Assembly: GCA_964354215.1 (NCBI GenBank)
Contig: CAYGYT010000002.1
Span: forward strand, 62,001 to 126,000
DNA: 64,000 bases
Direction: 5' to 3'
DNA from: CAVRZR01 sp964354215
GTDB lineage: Bacteria; Actinomycetota; Coriobacteriia; Anaerosomatales; CAVRZR01
A program made the position numbers and the translations under genes. Shown here piece after piece: positions 25,385 to 33,247 of this stretch (within the stretch, counting starts at the first letter, position 1; the number at the start of each line of letters is the position of its first letter). The notes below the pieces were generated by a model. The model saw nothing but the letters and a program-made list of their open reading frames with translations, did no database searches and was not told where the DNA came from.

Positions 25385-26697
25385 GCGCTGTGGCGCTGCC
25401 CATTGTTGCCGTCGTCGGCAGGCCGAATGTTGGCAAGTCGACGTTTGTGAACCGCATCGCCCAGGCGTCCGAAGCCATCGTGCACGAAGCACGAGGTGTG
25501 ACGCGCGATCGCTCGTATCACCGCGCGGACTGGAATGGCAAGGACTTCCTTCTGATCGATACAGGCGGCATCGAAGCCGGTTCAATCGATGAGTTCCAGA
25601 CCTCCATCAAGACGCAGGCACTCATCGCAGCCCAAGAAGCCGACGCGATCGTGTTCCTGGTCGACGGGAAGACCGGCCTGATCGCCGAGGACGAAGCTGT
25701 CGCCCGCATGCTGAAGCGCTCTGACCGCCCGGTGTTCCTCGCAGTGAACAAGATGGACACTCCCGGTCGGGAAGACGAGACGTATCAGTTCTGGAACCTC
25801 GGCCTCGGTCAGCCGTGGGCAGTTTCGGCCACTCACGGCCACGGCACCGGGGATCTGCTCGACGAGATCGTGGCCGTGTTGCCCGACGTGGAGCCGGAAG
25901 TGGACTCCGACGTCGTCGACGTCGCGATCATCGGTCGCCCGAATGCCGGCAAGTCGTCGCTCCTCAACAAGCTCGCCGGAGTCGAGCGAGCGATTGTGAG
26001 CGAGGTTGCCGGCACGACGCGGGATGCGATCGACACACTCGTCGAACGGGAAGGACACGCCTACCGCCTGGTGGATACGGCGGGAATTCGCCGCGCGGCA
26101 AAGATCGACGAGGACGTCGAGTACTACGGCTTCGTCCGGGCGATGCGAGCCATCGACCGCGCACACGTGGCGCTTCTCGTTGTTGACTCCCTCATCGGCC
26201 TCACGGACCAGGACCAGCGCGTCGCCGGATTCGCCGAGGAGCGGGGCTGCGCGCTTGTCGTACTGCTGAACAAGTGGGACGCCATGCCATCTCTCGAAGC
26301 CAAAGAAGACCTTGCCGTGCGCATCCGCGACCGTCTCGGTTTCGTCGGCTATGCGCCGGTGCTCCGCATCAGCGCGCTGACGGGTAAGGGCGTTGAACGC
26401 ATCTTCGAGGCGGTCGACCGGGCGTACGAGAACTACACTCAGCAGATTCCGACGAGCAGATTGAACAAGCTCCTCACCGAACTTCGCGAGTTCGGACACA
26501 CCGTCACGCAGAGGAACAAGACGCTCCGGCTTCGATACGCCACCCAGACGCGCACCGCGCCGCCGGGCTTCACTTTCTTCGCGAACCACCCGCAGCTCGT
26601 GGACGACAACTTCCGACGGTACCTCGAGAACCGCATGCGCGAGGCGTTCGACTTCACGGGCACGCCCATCATCCTCAAGTTCCGCAGTAAGGACTGA
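25381..26697 (+). CDS. der: Ribosome assembly GTPase Der (EngA)
   Basis: A 438-residue protein with two consecutive G domains and a C-terminal KH-like domain, required for maturation of the 50S subunit. G1 motifs are VGRPNVGKSTFVN near residue 11 and IGRPNAGKSSLLNKL near 182; G3 motifs DTGGIE and DTAGIRR; G4 motifs NKMD and NKWD. The KH-like end (RLNKLLTELREFGH ... PPGFTFFANHPQLV) is complete. GTG 25381 overlaps the stop of the PDZ-radical SAM gene. The length is normal. Confidence 0.96.
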   Translation: MSAVALPIVAVVGRPNVGKSTFVNRIAQASEAIVHEARGVTRDRSYHRADWNGKDFLLIDTGGIEAGSIDEFQTSIKTQALIAAQEADAIVFLVDGKTGLIAEDEAVARMLKRSDRPVFLAVNKMDTPGREDETYQFWNLGLGQPWAVSATHGHGTGDLLDEIVAVLPDVEPEVDSDVVDVAIIGRPNAGKSSLLNKLAGVERAIVSEVAGTTRDAIDTLVEREGHAYRLVDTAGIRRAAKIDEDVEYYGFVRAMRAIDRAHVALLVVDSLIGLTDQDQRVAGFAEERGCALVVLLNKWDAMPSLEAKEDLAVRIRDRLGFVGYAPVLRISALTGKGVERIFEAVDRAYENYTQQIPTSRLNKLLTELREFGHTVTQRNKTLRLRYATQTRTAPPGFTFFANHPQLVDDNFRRYLENRMREAFDFTGTPIILKFRSKD

Positions 26698-26712
26698 CGG
26701 GGGTTTCCGAGG

Positions 26713-27429
26713 GTGTCACTCACCTCTGAGCAGGCGCTTGCGCTGTTCCTCGCGGCCGCATCCATCGCCGAGGCGTTCTTCGTCGGCGCCATTCCGTGGG
26801 CGTTCATCGTCGGTCGCCGCTTCTACGATGTGGACTTGCGCACAGAGGGCTCGGGCAACCTGGGCGCCACGAACGTCTTCCGCGTCCTTGGCACCAACGC
26901 CGCCGTCGCCGTGGCGATCCTCGACGTGGCCAAGGGTGCCGCGGCGGTCGGTCTGGCCTGGTTGCTCGTGCCGAGCGATCCCTATCCCGTGCTGCACGAA
27001 TGGGTGCTCGTCGGCGCGACCGTCGCCGCCATGCTCGGGCACTCGTACTCGCCCTACATCCGCTTCACCGGCGGGAAAGGCGTCGCGGTAGCCGCTGGCG
27101 CACTGCTCGTTCTCACGCCCAAAGCGTGGCCGTTCCTGCTCGTGACCTTCGTCGTGGTCATCGCGCTCACGCGCTACGTCTCTCTCGGCTCGATCGTCGT
27201 CGCCGCCGAGTATCCGTTCCTCGTCCTGTGGCTCTACGGCGACCAGCTCCCGACCGTCATCTTCGCGTTCGCCGCAGCCACCCTCGTCGTCTGGCGCCAC
27301 CGGTCGAACATCGCACGCCTGGCGCGGGGCGAAGAGTCTAAGATAGACCTCAAGAACGCCGGACAGCGCGCTCGCGAAGCTGCAGCACGGGCGCGTGCGC
27401 GTACGAAGCGGGACGGGGGCGGGGCGTAG
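26713..27429 (+). CDS. plsY: Acyl-phosphate:glycerol-3-phosphate acyltransferase
   Basis: A 238-residue integral membrane protein with about six helices that acylates glycerol 3-phosphate using acyl-phosphate. The three family motifs are visible: GSGNLGATNVFRVLG (residues ~47-60), GHSYSPYIRFTGGKGVA (~106-122) and HRSNIARLARGEESK near the C-terminus. A basic Ala/Arg tail of ~25 residues extends past the usual end. The GTG at 26713 is preceded by GAGGG; it ends one base before gpsA, which supplies its substrate. Confidence 0.93.
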   Translation: MSLTSEQALALFLAAASIAEAFFVGAIPWAFIVGRRFYDVDLRTEGSGNLGATNVFRVLGTNAAVAVAILDVAKGAAAVGLAWLLVPSDPYPVLHEWVLVGATVAAMLGHSYSPYIRFTGGKGVAVAAGALLVLTPKAWPFLLVTFVVVIALTRYVSLGSIVVAAEYPFLVLWLYGDQLPTVIFAFAAATLVVWRHRSNIARLARGEESKIDLKNAGQRAREAAARARARTKRDGGGA

Positions 27430-27430
27430 G

Positions 27431-28483
27431 GTGCGGATTGCGGTGATCGGAGCCGGCTCGTGGGGGACGTCGGTGTCGTGGCTTCTCGGCGGCAAGGGGC
27501 ATGACGTCCAGCTGTGGGCGCGCGAGCCCGAGATTGCCGAGTGCGTGAACGCCGAGCACCGAAACCCGGTCTACATGACCGGCATCGTGCTCGCCGACTC
27601 TGTGGTCGCTACACATGACATCGAGCACGCGCTTCGCGATGCGGAAGCCGCCGTCGTGGTCACGCCGAGCGTCGGCGTCCGCTCCACCGCCGAGTCGATG
27701 AAGCCGCATCTCGCGGCGAACACGCCCGTCGTCATCCTTTCCAAGGGGGTCGAGAACGAGACCCTCATGCTCATGACCGAGGTGCTCGAAGATGTCCTCG
27801 GCAATCGCGGCCGTCTCGCTGGTCTCTCGGGACCGAACCACGCCGAGGAGGTGGGGAAGGGTATCCCATCGGCGACCGTCGTTGCGGCGTACGAAGACAG
27901 GGTAGGGCGTCTCTTCCAGGACGCCTTCATGACGCGCTTCTTCCGCGTCTACACGAACCCGGACGTCGTGGGCGTCGAACTGTCCGCCGCGAGCAAGAAC
28001 GTGATCGCCGTGGCCGCCGGTATGTCCGACGGCCTCGGCTTCGGCGACAACACCAAAGCCACGCTCATGACACGCGGGCTCGCCGAGATGAGCCGCTTGG
28101 GCCGAGCGATGGGCGCGAATCCGCTGACCTACATGGGGCTTGCCGGAATGGGAGACCTCATCGCGACGTGCACGTCGCGGCACTCTCGCAACCGCGCGCT
28201 CGGGGAGCTCGTTGCCCAAGGCGGCACAATCGAGCAGTTCCGCCGTGAGACGAACATGATCGCCGAGGGCGCGTTCGCCTGCATCTCGGTTGGAGCCCTC
28301 GGGGAACGCAAGGGCGTCGAGCTTCCCATCACCCGGCATGTGCACGCGGTGCTCTACGAGGGCCTGTCGCCGGCCGATGCGGGAGACATGCTCATGGGCC
28401 GAGAGGCCCGAGACGAGCTGCACGGGCTCGGTCTTGTAGACGACGATCAGGGCGAGGAGGACGCGTGGGCGACACGGTGCTGA
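27431..28483 (+). CDS. gpsA: Glycerol-3-phosphate dehydrogenase [NAD(P)+]
   Basis: A 350-residue enzyme reducing dihydroxyacetone phosphate to glycerol 3-phosphate for phospholipids. The nucleotide-binding motif IAVIGAGSWGTSVSWLL is at the N-terminus, LSKGVEN and LSGPNHAEEV lie near 114-137, the catalytic Lys is in SAASKNVIAVAAG near 190, and GLAGMGDLIATCTS is near 236. The GTG start at 27431 gives the expected first residues. The last 19 bases overlap the start of rpe, so the two are translationally coupled. The C-terminal ~15 residues (acidic, then WATRC) are not conserved-looking. Confidence 0.94.
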   Translation: MRIAVIGAGSWGTSVSWLLGGKGHDVQLWAREPEIAECVNAEHRNPVYMTGIVLADSVVATHDIEHALRDAEAAVVVTPSVGVRSTAESMKPHLAANTPVVILSKGVENETLMLMTEVLEDVLGNRGRLAGLSGPNHAEEVGKGIPSATVVAAYEDRVGRLFQDAFMTRFFRVYTNPDVVGVELSAASKNVIAVAAGMSDGLGFGDNTKATLMTRGLAEMSRLGRAMGANPLTYMGLAGMGDLIATCTSRHSRNRALGELVAQGGTIEQFRRETNMIAEGAFACISVGALGERKGVELPITRHVHAVLYEGLSPADAGDMLMGREARDELHGLGLVDDDQGEEDAWATRC

Positions 28484-29139
28484 TGGCTCCCTCGATCCTC
28501 TCGGCAGACTTCACCCGTCTTGCCGAGGCGGTCGAACTCATCGAGGCAGGGGGCGCGGACTTCATCCACGTCGACGTGATGGACGGCCATTTCGTGCCGA
28601 ACCTCACCATCGGACCTCCCGTGATCGAGGCACTGAGGCGCGTCGCGAAGCGGCCGCTCGATGTCCACCTCATGATCGACGATGCCGACCGCACGATCGG
28701 CTGGTACCTCGACGCGGGTGCTGACATGGTGACCGTGCACCCGGAAGCGTCCTATCACCTTCACCGTGTCGTGCAGGCCATCCATGACGGCGGCGCGAAG
28801 GCGGGCGCGGCGCTGAATCCTGCCACACCCCTCGAGGCTGTCCGCAACGTGCTCGGCGACCTCGACTACGTGCTGCTCATGAGCGTCAACCCCGGTTTCG
28901 GCGGGCAGGCGTTCATACAGCACACCGTCGACAAAGTCCGAGCCCTCGTGGCGCTGTGCGCCGAGGAGGGAGTCGCGCCGATCATCGAGGTCGACGGTGG
29001 GATCAACACGCTCACTGGATCGCTCGTCGCAAAGGCGGGCGCGAGGATGCTTGTCGCCGGCAACGCCATATTCGGCGAACCCGACCCCGTCGCAGCCATG
29101 CGGGCTATTCGTGCCGCAGCCGAGGCCGCGATAGCCTGA
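28465..29139 (+). CDS. rpe: Ribulose-phosphate 3-epimerase
   Basis: A 224-residue TIM-barrel enzyme of the pentose phosphate pathway. Hallmarks are MAPSILSADFTRL near the start, DFIHVDVMDGHFVPNLTIGP with metal-binding His and Asp, DVHLMI, MSVNPGFGGQAFI and EVDGGINTLT near 175. GTG 28465 follows GAGGAGG by 5 bases and lies inside the end of gpsA in another frame; this strong ribosome-binding site decides the start. It ends the long hisC-to-rpe run. Confidence 0.95.
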   Translation: MGDTVLMAPSILSADFTRLAEAVELIEAGGADFIHVDVMDGHFVPNLTIGPPVIEALRRVAKRPLDVHLMIDDADRTIGWYLDAGADMVTVHPEASYHLHRVVQAIHDGGAKAGAALNPATPLEAVRNVLGDLDYVLLMSVNPGFGGQAFIQHTVDKVRALVALCAEEGVAPIIEVDGGINTLTGSLVAKAGARMLVAGNAIFGEPDPVAAMRAIRAAAEAAIA

Positions 29140-29281
29140 ACTCACGGGCAGCGGCTTCACCCGCGCCATCGCAGTCCGTGCCTGGTTGCGGGGGAATACA
29201 CTAGATGCCCAGGTCTTCCGAAACACGTGAGCATCTCGGGAGAACGCCGGGTCGCGGAACGTGCGAGTGAGGTGGTTCGTG

Positions 29282-30703
29282 ATGCAGCTGCTCGTGAGAG
29301 GTCGTCGCGGACGCCAGAACGCTGCCGAGGATGCCGTTGCGCGACGCACGCCGAGAGTCTCCCTCATCCGCGTCCTTGTCGCGGTAGGACTTGCGGCGAT
29401 GCTCTTTGCCGCGCTGAGTGATGACGCCGTTGGCGCACGTCCCGGCAGCGTTCTCGCGCGAATCGACGTCAAGACGGGGCTCGTGGCCTGGGCCGCGCCA
29501 GCTCCCCGCGGAAGGACGCTCGTTGCGGGCACGACCGGCTACGGAGCCTTCTACGCTGCCTCCCTTGCCGAAACAGGCGGCGTGGTTTGGCAGGACATCT
29601 ACGACGCCGAAGGGTTCGACGTGGCGAAGGTCGTCGACGCAGCGGCAGACCCGAGCGGTGCGGTCAGTGTGCTCGTAGAACACAGTGACGCGAAGACGGG
29701 CCGTGAAGACAGGACCGTGGTGAGGTACTCGTCCGACGGCATCCGCGGGTGGTCCCGTTCATTCGAAGACTCGTGTACCCCCGTGGCGCTTGCGGTCGAT
29801 CGCGTGGGGAACACCTACGTGGCGGGCGAGAGCCGCCCGGCCTCAGGTCCGCCAGATGCCTACGTCGCGCGGATCTCGCCGACGGGCCAGTTCACCTGGA
29901 GCCGCACCTATCGGGGGCGCGGGGGCGCGTTCTCCGACGCAGCGCAAGGCGTCACCGTCGACTCGGCAGGAAACGTCTACGTCTGTGGCAACACGTACGG
30001 AGGAGTCTCACGGCAGTCAGACGCGCTGCTGCTCAAGTACTCCGAGAGCGGACGACTCCTGTGGTCTCGCACGTATCACCGCCCGCGCTCACTCCAGGAC
30101 GCGAACAAGTGCGACACGGCGTTTCGCGTCACGCTGGATAGGAGCGGGCACGTCCTTCTCGGAGGCTGGAGTCACCTGTCGAAGTCGGACTGGGACTTCC
30201 TCGCCCTCAAGTACACGAGCGGCGGCGGCCTCGTTTGGGCACGCACCTACGCCGGCCCGAAACGCGGCGGACGCGACCTCGCACAGCTGCTCGAAACCGA
30301 TTCGAAGGGCAACGTCTACCTGGCAGGCGAGAGCGAAGGGCCGCTCGCGAAGGACTTCGCCGTGGTCTCGTTCTCGGCCAACGGCTCCAGGCGCTGGACG
30401 TTTCGGTTCGACGGGCCCGACCATCTCGAGGACGTGCCGACCGCCCTGCGCATAGGACCTGACGGAACCACCTACATGACGGGTGTGTCCTGGACGGTGA
30501 AACGGCAGAGCGAGTTCGCGACGGTCGCGATCGGTCGCAGCGGCGCGCTTCGCTGGAAGCAGCGCTGGAACGCAGGACCATACCAGGATCGGCCAAACGC
30601 CCTGTGGCTCGACGAGCGCGGCCGCCTCAACGTCGCCGGACTCATCTACGCGGGAGAGGACATCTGGGACTACCAGGGTGTCATCGTGCGGCTGGCGCCG
30701 TAG
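29282..30703 (+). CDS. Membrane-anchored beta-propeller (SBBP-type repeat) protein
   Basis: A 473-residue protein not assigned to a function. After a basic N-terminus a single hydrophobic helix (about residues 27-47, LIRVLVAVGLAAMLFAALS) anchors it or acts as a signal sequence. The rest is built from repeats of 45-60 residues with the pattern D-x-x-G-N-V/T-Y-V/L-A/C-G ... W-x-R-T-Y (for example VDRVGNTYVAGES, VDSAGNVYVCGNT, TDSKGNVYLAGES, LDERGRLNVAGLI), as in SBBP or delta-60 beta-propeller proteins exposed on the cell surface. ATG 29282 has GAGG 9 bases upstream; GTG 29261 in frame is an alternative. No neighbour suggests a role. Confidence 0.75.
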   Translation: MQLLVRGRRGRQNAAEDAVARRTPRVSLIRVLVAVGLAAMLFAALSDDAVGARPGSVLARIDVKTGLVAWAAPAPRGRTLVAGTTGYGAFYAASLAETGGVVWQDIYDAEGFDVAKVVDAAADPSGAVSVLVEHSDAKTGREDRTVVRYSSDGIRGWSRSFEDSCTPVALAVDRVGNTYVAGESRPASGPPDAYVARISPTGQFTWSRTYRGRGGAFSDAAQGVTVDSAGNVYVCGNTYGGVSRQSDALLLKYSESGRLLWSRTYHRPRSLQDANKCDTAFRVTLDRSGHVLLGGWSHLSKSDWDFLALKYTSGGGLVWARTYAGPKRGGRDLAQLLETDSKGNVYLAGESEGPLAKDFAVVSFSANGSRRWTFRFDGPDHLEDVPTALRIGPDGTTYMTGVSWTVKRQSEFATVAIGRSGALRWKQRWNAGPYQDRPNALWLDERGRLNVAGLIYAGEDIWDYQGVIVRLAP

Positions 30704-30780
30704 GTTGTCGGCTGGGACGAACGTCCTTGGGCCCCGCGCGAACTCAGTCCCTGCCCGGCGCAGCTACTTCGTACACGCAA

Positions 30781-30808
30781 GAAGAGCGGCCCCGAAGGAC
30801 CGCTCTTC
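30781..30808 (-). terminator. Hairpin downstream of cspA
   Basis: GAAGAGCGG (30781-30789) pairs with CCGCTCTTC (30800-30808), a 9-bp stem between two convergent genes. It can end transcription of cspA on the minus strand (a short TT follows) and of the propeller gene on the plus strand. Confidence 0.6.
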
Positions 30809-30833
30809 GCGGGAACGCCTGTGCCTGCCGAGG

Positions 30834-31037
30834 CTAGATCTTGCGGACGTTGCTCGCCTGCAGCTTGCCGTTCTGACCAGTGGTCACCTCGAACTCGACG
30901 GCCTGGCCTTCGTCGAGCGACTTGAAGCCCTCACCCTGGATCTCGGAGAAGTGGACGAAGACGTCTTCGCCATCCTCACGCGAGATGAAGCCATAGCCTT
31001 TGTCCGGGTTGAACCATTTCACGGTACCTTCAGCCAT
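30834..31037 (-). CDS. cspA: Cold-shock domain protein
   Basis: A 67-residue single cold-shock domain that binds single-stranded RNA and DNA and melts RNA structure. The RNP1 motif is KGYGFISRE and the RNP2 motif is DVFVHFSEIQ, following the typical start AEGTVKWFNPDKG. It is transcribed alone, away from the rib operon; a TATGCT-like element lies upstream on its strand at about 31145-31150, which would give a leader of about 100 bases, a length often seen for cold-shock genes. Paralogues are common, so the letter of the symbol is arbitrary. Confidence 0.95.
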   Translation of the reverse strand: MAEGTVKWFNPDKGYGFISREDGEDVFVHFSEIQGEGFKSLDEGQAVEFEVTTGQNGKLQASNVRKI

Positions 31038-31204
31038 TCCAAACTCGCTTTCCGCCCCGAGGGCAACAAGAGGGCGACGCGATCGTCCCGACGAGAAACG
31101 TGGTATCGCGCCGCAGGTATCAGGGTCACGTTGACCCGTCGGCCAGCATACCACGCTCCCAGCCTCCGGCATGAGGCGGGACAGCCCCGCCATCGGAAAT
31201 GCGG

Positions 31205-31210
31205 TATCAT
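31205..31210 (+). promoter_or_regulatory. Candidate -10 element (TATCAT) of the rib operon
   Basis: TATCAT at 31205-31210 lies 8 bases before the first base of the riboswitch P1 helix, the expected distance from -10 to the transcription start. No clear -35 element is visible. Confidence 0.45.
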
Positions 31211-31218
31211 ACTCACGA

Positions 31219-31334
31219 CTTTCTTCAGGGCGGGGTGAGATTCCCCACCGGCGGTGAAAGCCCGCGAGCCCCGCAAGGGGTTGACCCGGTGAGACTCCGG
31301 GGCCGACGGTCACAGTCCGGATGGGAGAAGGAAG
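31219..31334 (+). promoter_or_regulatory. FMN riboswitch (RFN element)
   Basis: The conserved RFN core is present: GGTGAGATTCCCCACCGG, CGGTGAAAGCCCGCGAGC, GACCCGGTGAGACTCC and GACGGTCACAGTCCGGAT in order. The P1 helix pairs 31219-31226 (CTTTCTTC) with 31327-31334 (GAAGGAAG), all eight positions pairing with one G-U. The right strand of P1 is itself the purine-rich ribosome-binding region of ribD, and no terminator separates it from the start codon. This suggests control at translation start: FMN binding would hold the site closed. It precedes ribD-ribE-ribBA-ribH. Confidence 0.93.
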
Positions 31335-31347
31335 GTTCGAAGAGCCA

Positions 31348-32556
31348 GTGCGGCTGTTCTCCGACGTCTCCGAGCGTATCGCTGATCCGTGGCTTCGGCG
31401 TGCCTTCAGCCTCGCCGAGAATGGCCGGGGACGCACGTCTCCCAACCCCGTCGTCGGCTGCGTTATCGTCCGCGACGGCGCTCTCGTGGGCGAGGGATTC
31501 CACGAGCGGGCGGGCGGGCCGCACGCCGAGGTGGTCGCCCTGGACGCCACAGGCGTCAATGCGAGAGGGGCCACCGTCTACGTGACCCTCGAGCCGTGCA
31601 GCCACCGCGGCCGAACGCCTCCGTGCACCGACGCCCTCCTGAGCGCCGGCGTCGCCCGTGTCGTTGTCGGCATGCTCGACCCCAACGACACCGTACGCGG
31701 CGGCGGTGCCGAGACGCTGCGTTCCGCTGGGCTCTGCGTCGACGTGGCCACCGACCCGTCCCCGTTCGAGATCCAGAACGACGCCTGGCTCGCCTCACTC
31801 TCGAACGGTCGTCCGTTCGTCCGGGTGAAGGTCGCCCTCTCCTTGGATGGACGCCCCGCGCTTAGAGCAGGGCAGCGCGCGTCCATCACCGGTGTGTCCG
31901 GCGCTGACGTCACCCGGCTGCTTCGGCAGCGCGCTGACGCAGTGCTCGTCGGAGGTGCGACCATCGTCGCCGACGACCCCGCGCTCACCGCGCGAGATCC
32001 CGCGGGGGTGCCCGACGAGCGCCAACCCCTGCGCGTCGTGCTCGTACGGGAGCACATACCGCCCGGGACGGCGCGTGTCTTCGCCGACGGAGCCGCGCGC
32101 ACGGTCGTCCTTGCCCCCGACACGCGTGCAGGGAACGTGCGCGAAACGCTTCCTCCCGCCGTGGAGACCATCGAGTACGAGGCGGGAGACGGGATCGCCG
32201 GCGCGCTTCGGCGTCTGCTCCGGCTCGGCGTTGTCGACGTGCTCGTCGAGGCCGGCCCGCGGCTACTCACCGCGCTTTGGGAGTCCGCCCTCATCGACGA
32301 GCTGATCGTGGTACAGGCGGGCGGCATGGCGGGAAGGGATGCGCCCGCCCTGTTCGCCGGGTCACCCGACGCGGAACGCGCCGCATCGGCTGCACTCGCG
32401 CACGTCCTCCGTCCGCTGGAATCCGGGATCGTGGGCGACGTCGCGGTGACGGTCTGGCGCCCCGGAACGACGTCCAGTAACGATTCGCGCAACACTCGGG
32501 CAGCCGATCTCGTCGCGAGCTCCGACACGCAGCCAACGCAACCCTCGAGGAGGTAG
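31348..32556 (+). CDS. ribD: Bifunctional diaminohydroxyphosphoribosylaminopyrimidine deaminase / 5-amino-6-(5-phosphoribosylamino)uracil reductase
   Basis: A 402-residue two-domain enzyme for the second and third steps of riboflavin synthesis. The deaminase domain (residues ~10-140) has PHAEV with zinc His and catalytic Glu, and EPCSHRGRTPPC with zinc cysteines. The reductase domain starts near 155 (RPFVRVKVALSLDG) and includes DAVLVGGATIVADDPALTAR and LVEAGPRLLTA. GTG 31348 was preferred because the upstream in-frame ATG at 31321 lies inside the 3' strand of the riboswitch. The C-terminal ~25 residues (after VAVTVWRP) are Ser/Thr-rich and poorly structured. ribE follows after 7 bases with GAGGAGG before it. 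Confidence 0.95.
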   Translation: MRLFSDVSERIADPWLRRAFSLAENGRGRTSPNPVVGCVIVRDGALVGEGFHERAGGPHAEVVALDATGVNARGATVYVTLEPCSHRGRTPPCTDALLSAGVARVVVGMLDPNDTVRGGGAETLRSAGLCVDVATDPSPFEIQNDAWLASLSNGRPFVRVKVALSLDGRPALRAGQRASITGVSGADVTRLLRQRADAVLVGGATIVADDPALTARDPAGVPDERQPLRVVLVREHIPPGTARVFADGAARTVVLAPDTRAGNVRETLPPAVETIEYEAGDGIAGALRRLLRLGVVDVLVEAGPRLLTALWESALIDELIVVQAGGMAGRDAPALFAGSPDAERAASAALAHVLRPLESGIVGDVAVTVWRPGTTSSNDSRNTRAADLVASSDTQPTQPSRR

Positions 32557-32563
32557 CAGACCG

Positions 32564-33247
32564 ATGTTCACCGGTCTTATCGAGTCACAAGGAATCATCA
32601 CCCGCGTCGACAGGGTCGCGGGTGGCGCACAGCTCGAGGTCTACGCGCCCGAGTTCGGCCGTGACATGGCTATCGGCGATTCGGTCGCAGTCGATGGTGC
32701 GTGCCTCACCGTCGTCAAGTTCATTCGGGGGGCGTTCCTTGCCGACGTGAGCGGTGAGACGCTGGACCACACGACCCTGGGAAGCCTTCGACAGGGTTCG
32801 AAGGTGAACCTCGAGCGCGCGCTTCGCCTCTCGGATCGCCTCGGCGGCCACCTCGTGAGCGGCCACGTGGACGGCGTCGGCATCCTCGTGCAGCGCCACG
32901 TCGCCGGCAATTCGACGGTCTATCAGTTCCAGGCACCCGCCGAGGTCCTTCCGTATCTGGTTGCCAAGGGCTCGGTGGCAGTCGACGGCATCTCGCTCAC
33001 CGTCGCGCAGATGCGCGCCGACAGCTTCGCCGTCGCCGTGGTTCCGCACACCGAGACTTCGACCACACTCGCCGAGAAGCCTATCGGCACTCGCGTCAAC
33101 ATCGAAGCCGACATGATGGCCAAGTACGTCGAACGCCTCGTCCAGCTCTATGCCACTCGAGGCGGCTCCGCTTCCGGCTCCGGCCACGATGACGCTCCCC
33201 GCCGGGGACTCGGCGACATGCTCCGCGACTTCAGCGAGGGGCGGTGA
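32564..33247 (+). CDS. ribE: Riboflavin synthase, alpha chain
   Basis: A 227-residue trimeric enzyme that dismutates two 6,7-dimethyl-8-ribityllumazine molecules. Two lumazine-binding repeats are visible: MFTGLIESQGIITRV ... VDGACLTVV ... GGHLVSGHVDGVG, and the second with VAVDGISLTVAQM ... VVPHTETSTTL. The usual length is near 200-215; here a ~20-residue Gly/Ser/Asp-rich extension (GGSASGSGHDDAPR) follows the second repeat. GAGGAGG lies 7 bases before the ATG. The stop overlaps the ribBA GTG. Confidence 0.95.
   Translation: MFTGLIESQGIITRVDRVAGGAQLEVYAPEFGRDMAIGDSVAVDGACLTVVKFIRGAFLADVSGETLDHTTLGSLRQGSKVNLERALRLSDRLGGHLVSGHVDGVGILVQRHVAGNSTVYQFQAPAEVLPYLVAKGSVAVDGISLTVAQMRADSFAVAVVPHTETSTTLAEKPIGTRVNIEADMMAKYVERLVQLYATRGGSASGSGHDDAPRRGLGDMLRDFSEGR

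Noticed and set aside
31321..31347. ATG 31321 as the ribD start
   Set aside because: It lies in the conserved 3' part of the FMN aptamer (CCGGATGGGAG), which must stay free to fold; GTG 31348 gives the expected N-terminus.
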